6,852 nucleotides of DNA from Anaerolineales bacterium (GTDB lineage: Bacteria > Chloroflexota > Anaerolineae > Anaerolineales > JABWBV01), in NCBI GenBank assembly GCA_027019845.1, contig JALUWE010000494.1:1-6852 (forward strand). Direction: 5' to 3'. Numbering within the stretch: position 1 is the first letter of the stretch; every line of letters begins with the position of its first letter. The translations under genes were made by a program, and so were the position numbers. Positions 5,976-6,852 of the stretch are shown piece by piece. The notes under the pieces were generated by a model. That model was not told the DNA's origin. It saw only the letters and a program-made list of their open reading frames with translations, and searched no databases.

Positions 5976-6851
5976 CTACCCCAACCCCTGCCGTTTGCGT
6001 GTGCGTTTGATGAAATCCGTGACCATCTGCTGGGGGGGTAGTTGGGTGCTGCTGATGATCAGGTAGCCGGGGGCCCAGAATTCGCCGGAGGGGTTTTCCT
6101 CTTGCAGGTGAGGGAAGCTGGAGAAGATGCGCTGGGAGGTCACTTTGCGGATGATGCGCATCAGGTAGCCGGGAGAGGTGGCGGGCGGGACGTTGACCAT
6201 CCATTGGGCGTATTCCGGGCGGATGGAGAGGTGTTCGACGCGCCAGCCGAACGCGATGCAGATGTGGGGAATCCACTCGCTCAAGCGGGCGGCCAGGTCG
6301 CTGGTCAAATAGTGGTGGGGGAAACGCGGGATGAGCACGCACGCGTAGGTCAGGTTGTAGAGGGCGGGGGTGGGTTCGGTGGGCAGAACCGGTTCCACCC
6401 GCGATTCGTATTGGATGGTGGCCGGGGGAGGCATCCGGGACGGTCGCTGGACCTCGCTGGGCTTCGTTTCCGCTTCGTGGAAGGGGACCTCCGTAGCGGG
6501 CGGGGTTCGGGTGGTCTGGTCCTCTGCCGTGTCCGGAGCAGGGGTCTCCTCCCGGGGGGAGAGGGTTTCGGGTATGTCCAGCCTTTCGTCCAGGCCGGGC
6601 AAATCTTCTTCGTAGGGTAGCGGGGCTGCGGGAATGGCATCTGGCAGCAGGTCTTCCAGGAAGGTGCGGCGTTCACCGGAGGGGCCTTTGTCGGGGCGCC
6701 AGTCCGAGGGGATATCCAGCAAACCAGATTTCTCCTGGTCGTCCTGGAGGTCATCTTCGAGCGAATCAGGTATCCAATCCTGAGGGAATTCTGGGGCAGA
6801 GACATCCGGTTTTGTCGTGGGGGCCGGGTCTTCCGTGGAGGTAGGGGGGGC
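5976..6851 (-). CDS. IS200-like (Y1/HUH) transposase-derived protein, catalytic residues lost; 5' end outside window
   Basis: The frame has 291 codons in the window, stop TAG, and is still open at the right edge. No ATG occurs in the first 43 codons. A TTG at 6722 preceded by AGGAG at 9-nt spacing is a less likely start. Residues 1-160 or so are rich in Pro, Asp and Glu, with short recurring pieces (FPQDWIPD, IPSDWRPD), and are probably disordered. From 6365 to the end (about 130 residues) it follows the IS200 TnpA pattern: FGWRVEHLSIRPEY, VPPATSPGYLMRIIRKVTSQRIFSSFP, then GEFWAPGY. Where active enzymes have P-D-H-V-H-L, this one has P-E-Y-A-Q-W (Y at 6210-6212, Q at 6204-6206). The tyrosine of the final helix is aligned with Phe (6012-6014, DFIKRT). 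It should therefore not cut DNA by the known mechanism. The open frame and intact fold signature argue for a retained protein, perhaps DNA-binding. Annotation pipelines may call it simply 'transposase'. Confidence 0.75.
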   Translation of the reverse strand, partial: APPTSTEDPAPTTKPDVSAPEFPQDWIPDSLEDDLQDDQEKSGLLDIPSDWRPDKGPSGERRTFLEDLLPDAIPAAPLPYEEDLPGLDERLDIPETLSPREETPAPDTAEDQTTRTPPATEVPFHEAETKPSEVQRPSRMPPPATIQYESRVEPVLPTEPTPALYNLTYACVLIPRFPHHYLTSDLAARLSEWIPHICIAFGWRVEHLSIRPEYAQWMVNVPPATSPGYLMRIIRKVTSQRIFSSFPHLQEENPSGEFWAPGYLIISSTQLPPQQMVTDFIKRTRKRQGLG

Positions 6852-6852
6852 T

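Overview
The window looks like a piece of a GC-rich bacterial chromosome. My best guess is Chloroflexota, class Anaerolineae. That rests on my recollection of similar TPR proteins and of a proline/acid-rich protein with an IS200-like C-terminus in that group; no search was run. All three genes lie on the minus strand, so transcription runs from high to low coordinates. No rRNA, tRNA, CRISPR array or intact insertion sequence was seen.

Layout from right to left (direction of transcription). (1) 5976-6851: the 3' part of a gene, open at the window edge, that joins a long proline/acid-rich, probably disordered region to an IS200/IS605-type (Y1, HUH) transposase fold. Both histidines of the HUH motif and the catalytic tyrosine are replaced, so it reads as a domesticated, catalytically dead transposase domain. 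(2) 5331-5975: a 645-bp gap. It holds the polA promoter at its left end and an array of six palindrome-like repeats (about 33-58 bp) separated by hexamer-based tracts. Three of these tracts put regularly spaced G-runs on the minus strand and could form G-quadruplexes. (3) 2505-5330: polA, a full-length DNA polymerase I with intact 5' nuclease, 3'-5' proofreading and polymerase domains, and a sliding-clamp-like QLALF peptide in the first linker. Its promoter sits so close to the ATG that a leaderless mRNA is predicted. (4) 123-2462: a 779-residue cytoplasmic TPR protein, 42 bp downstream of polA and probably co-transcribed, with a possible additional promoter in the gap. (5) 1-122: an intergenic stretch with two inverted, REPIN-like palindromes of the same general style as the larger array.

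The polA-TPR pair is therefore bracketed by palindromic intergenic repeats, with a transposase-derived protein just upstream. Bacterial REP elements are known to be tied to Y1 transposases (RAYTs). That makes an inactive Y1-fold protein beside a structured repeat array the most interesting arrangement here, although a functional link between them is only inference.
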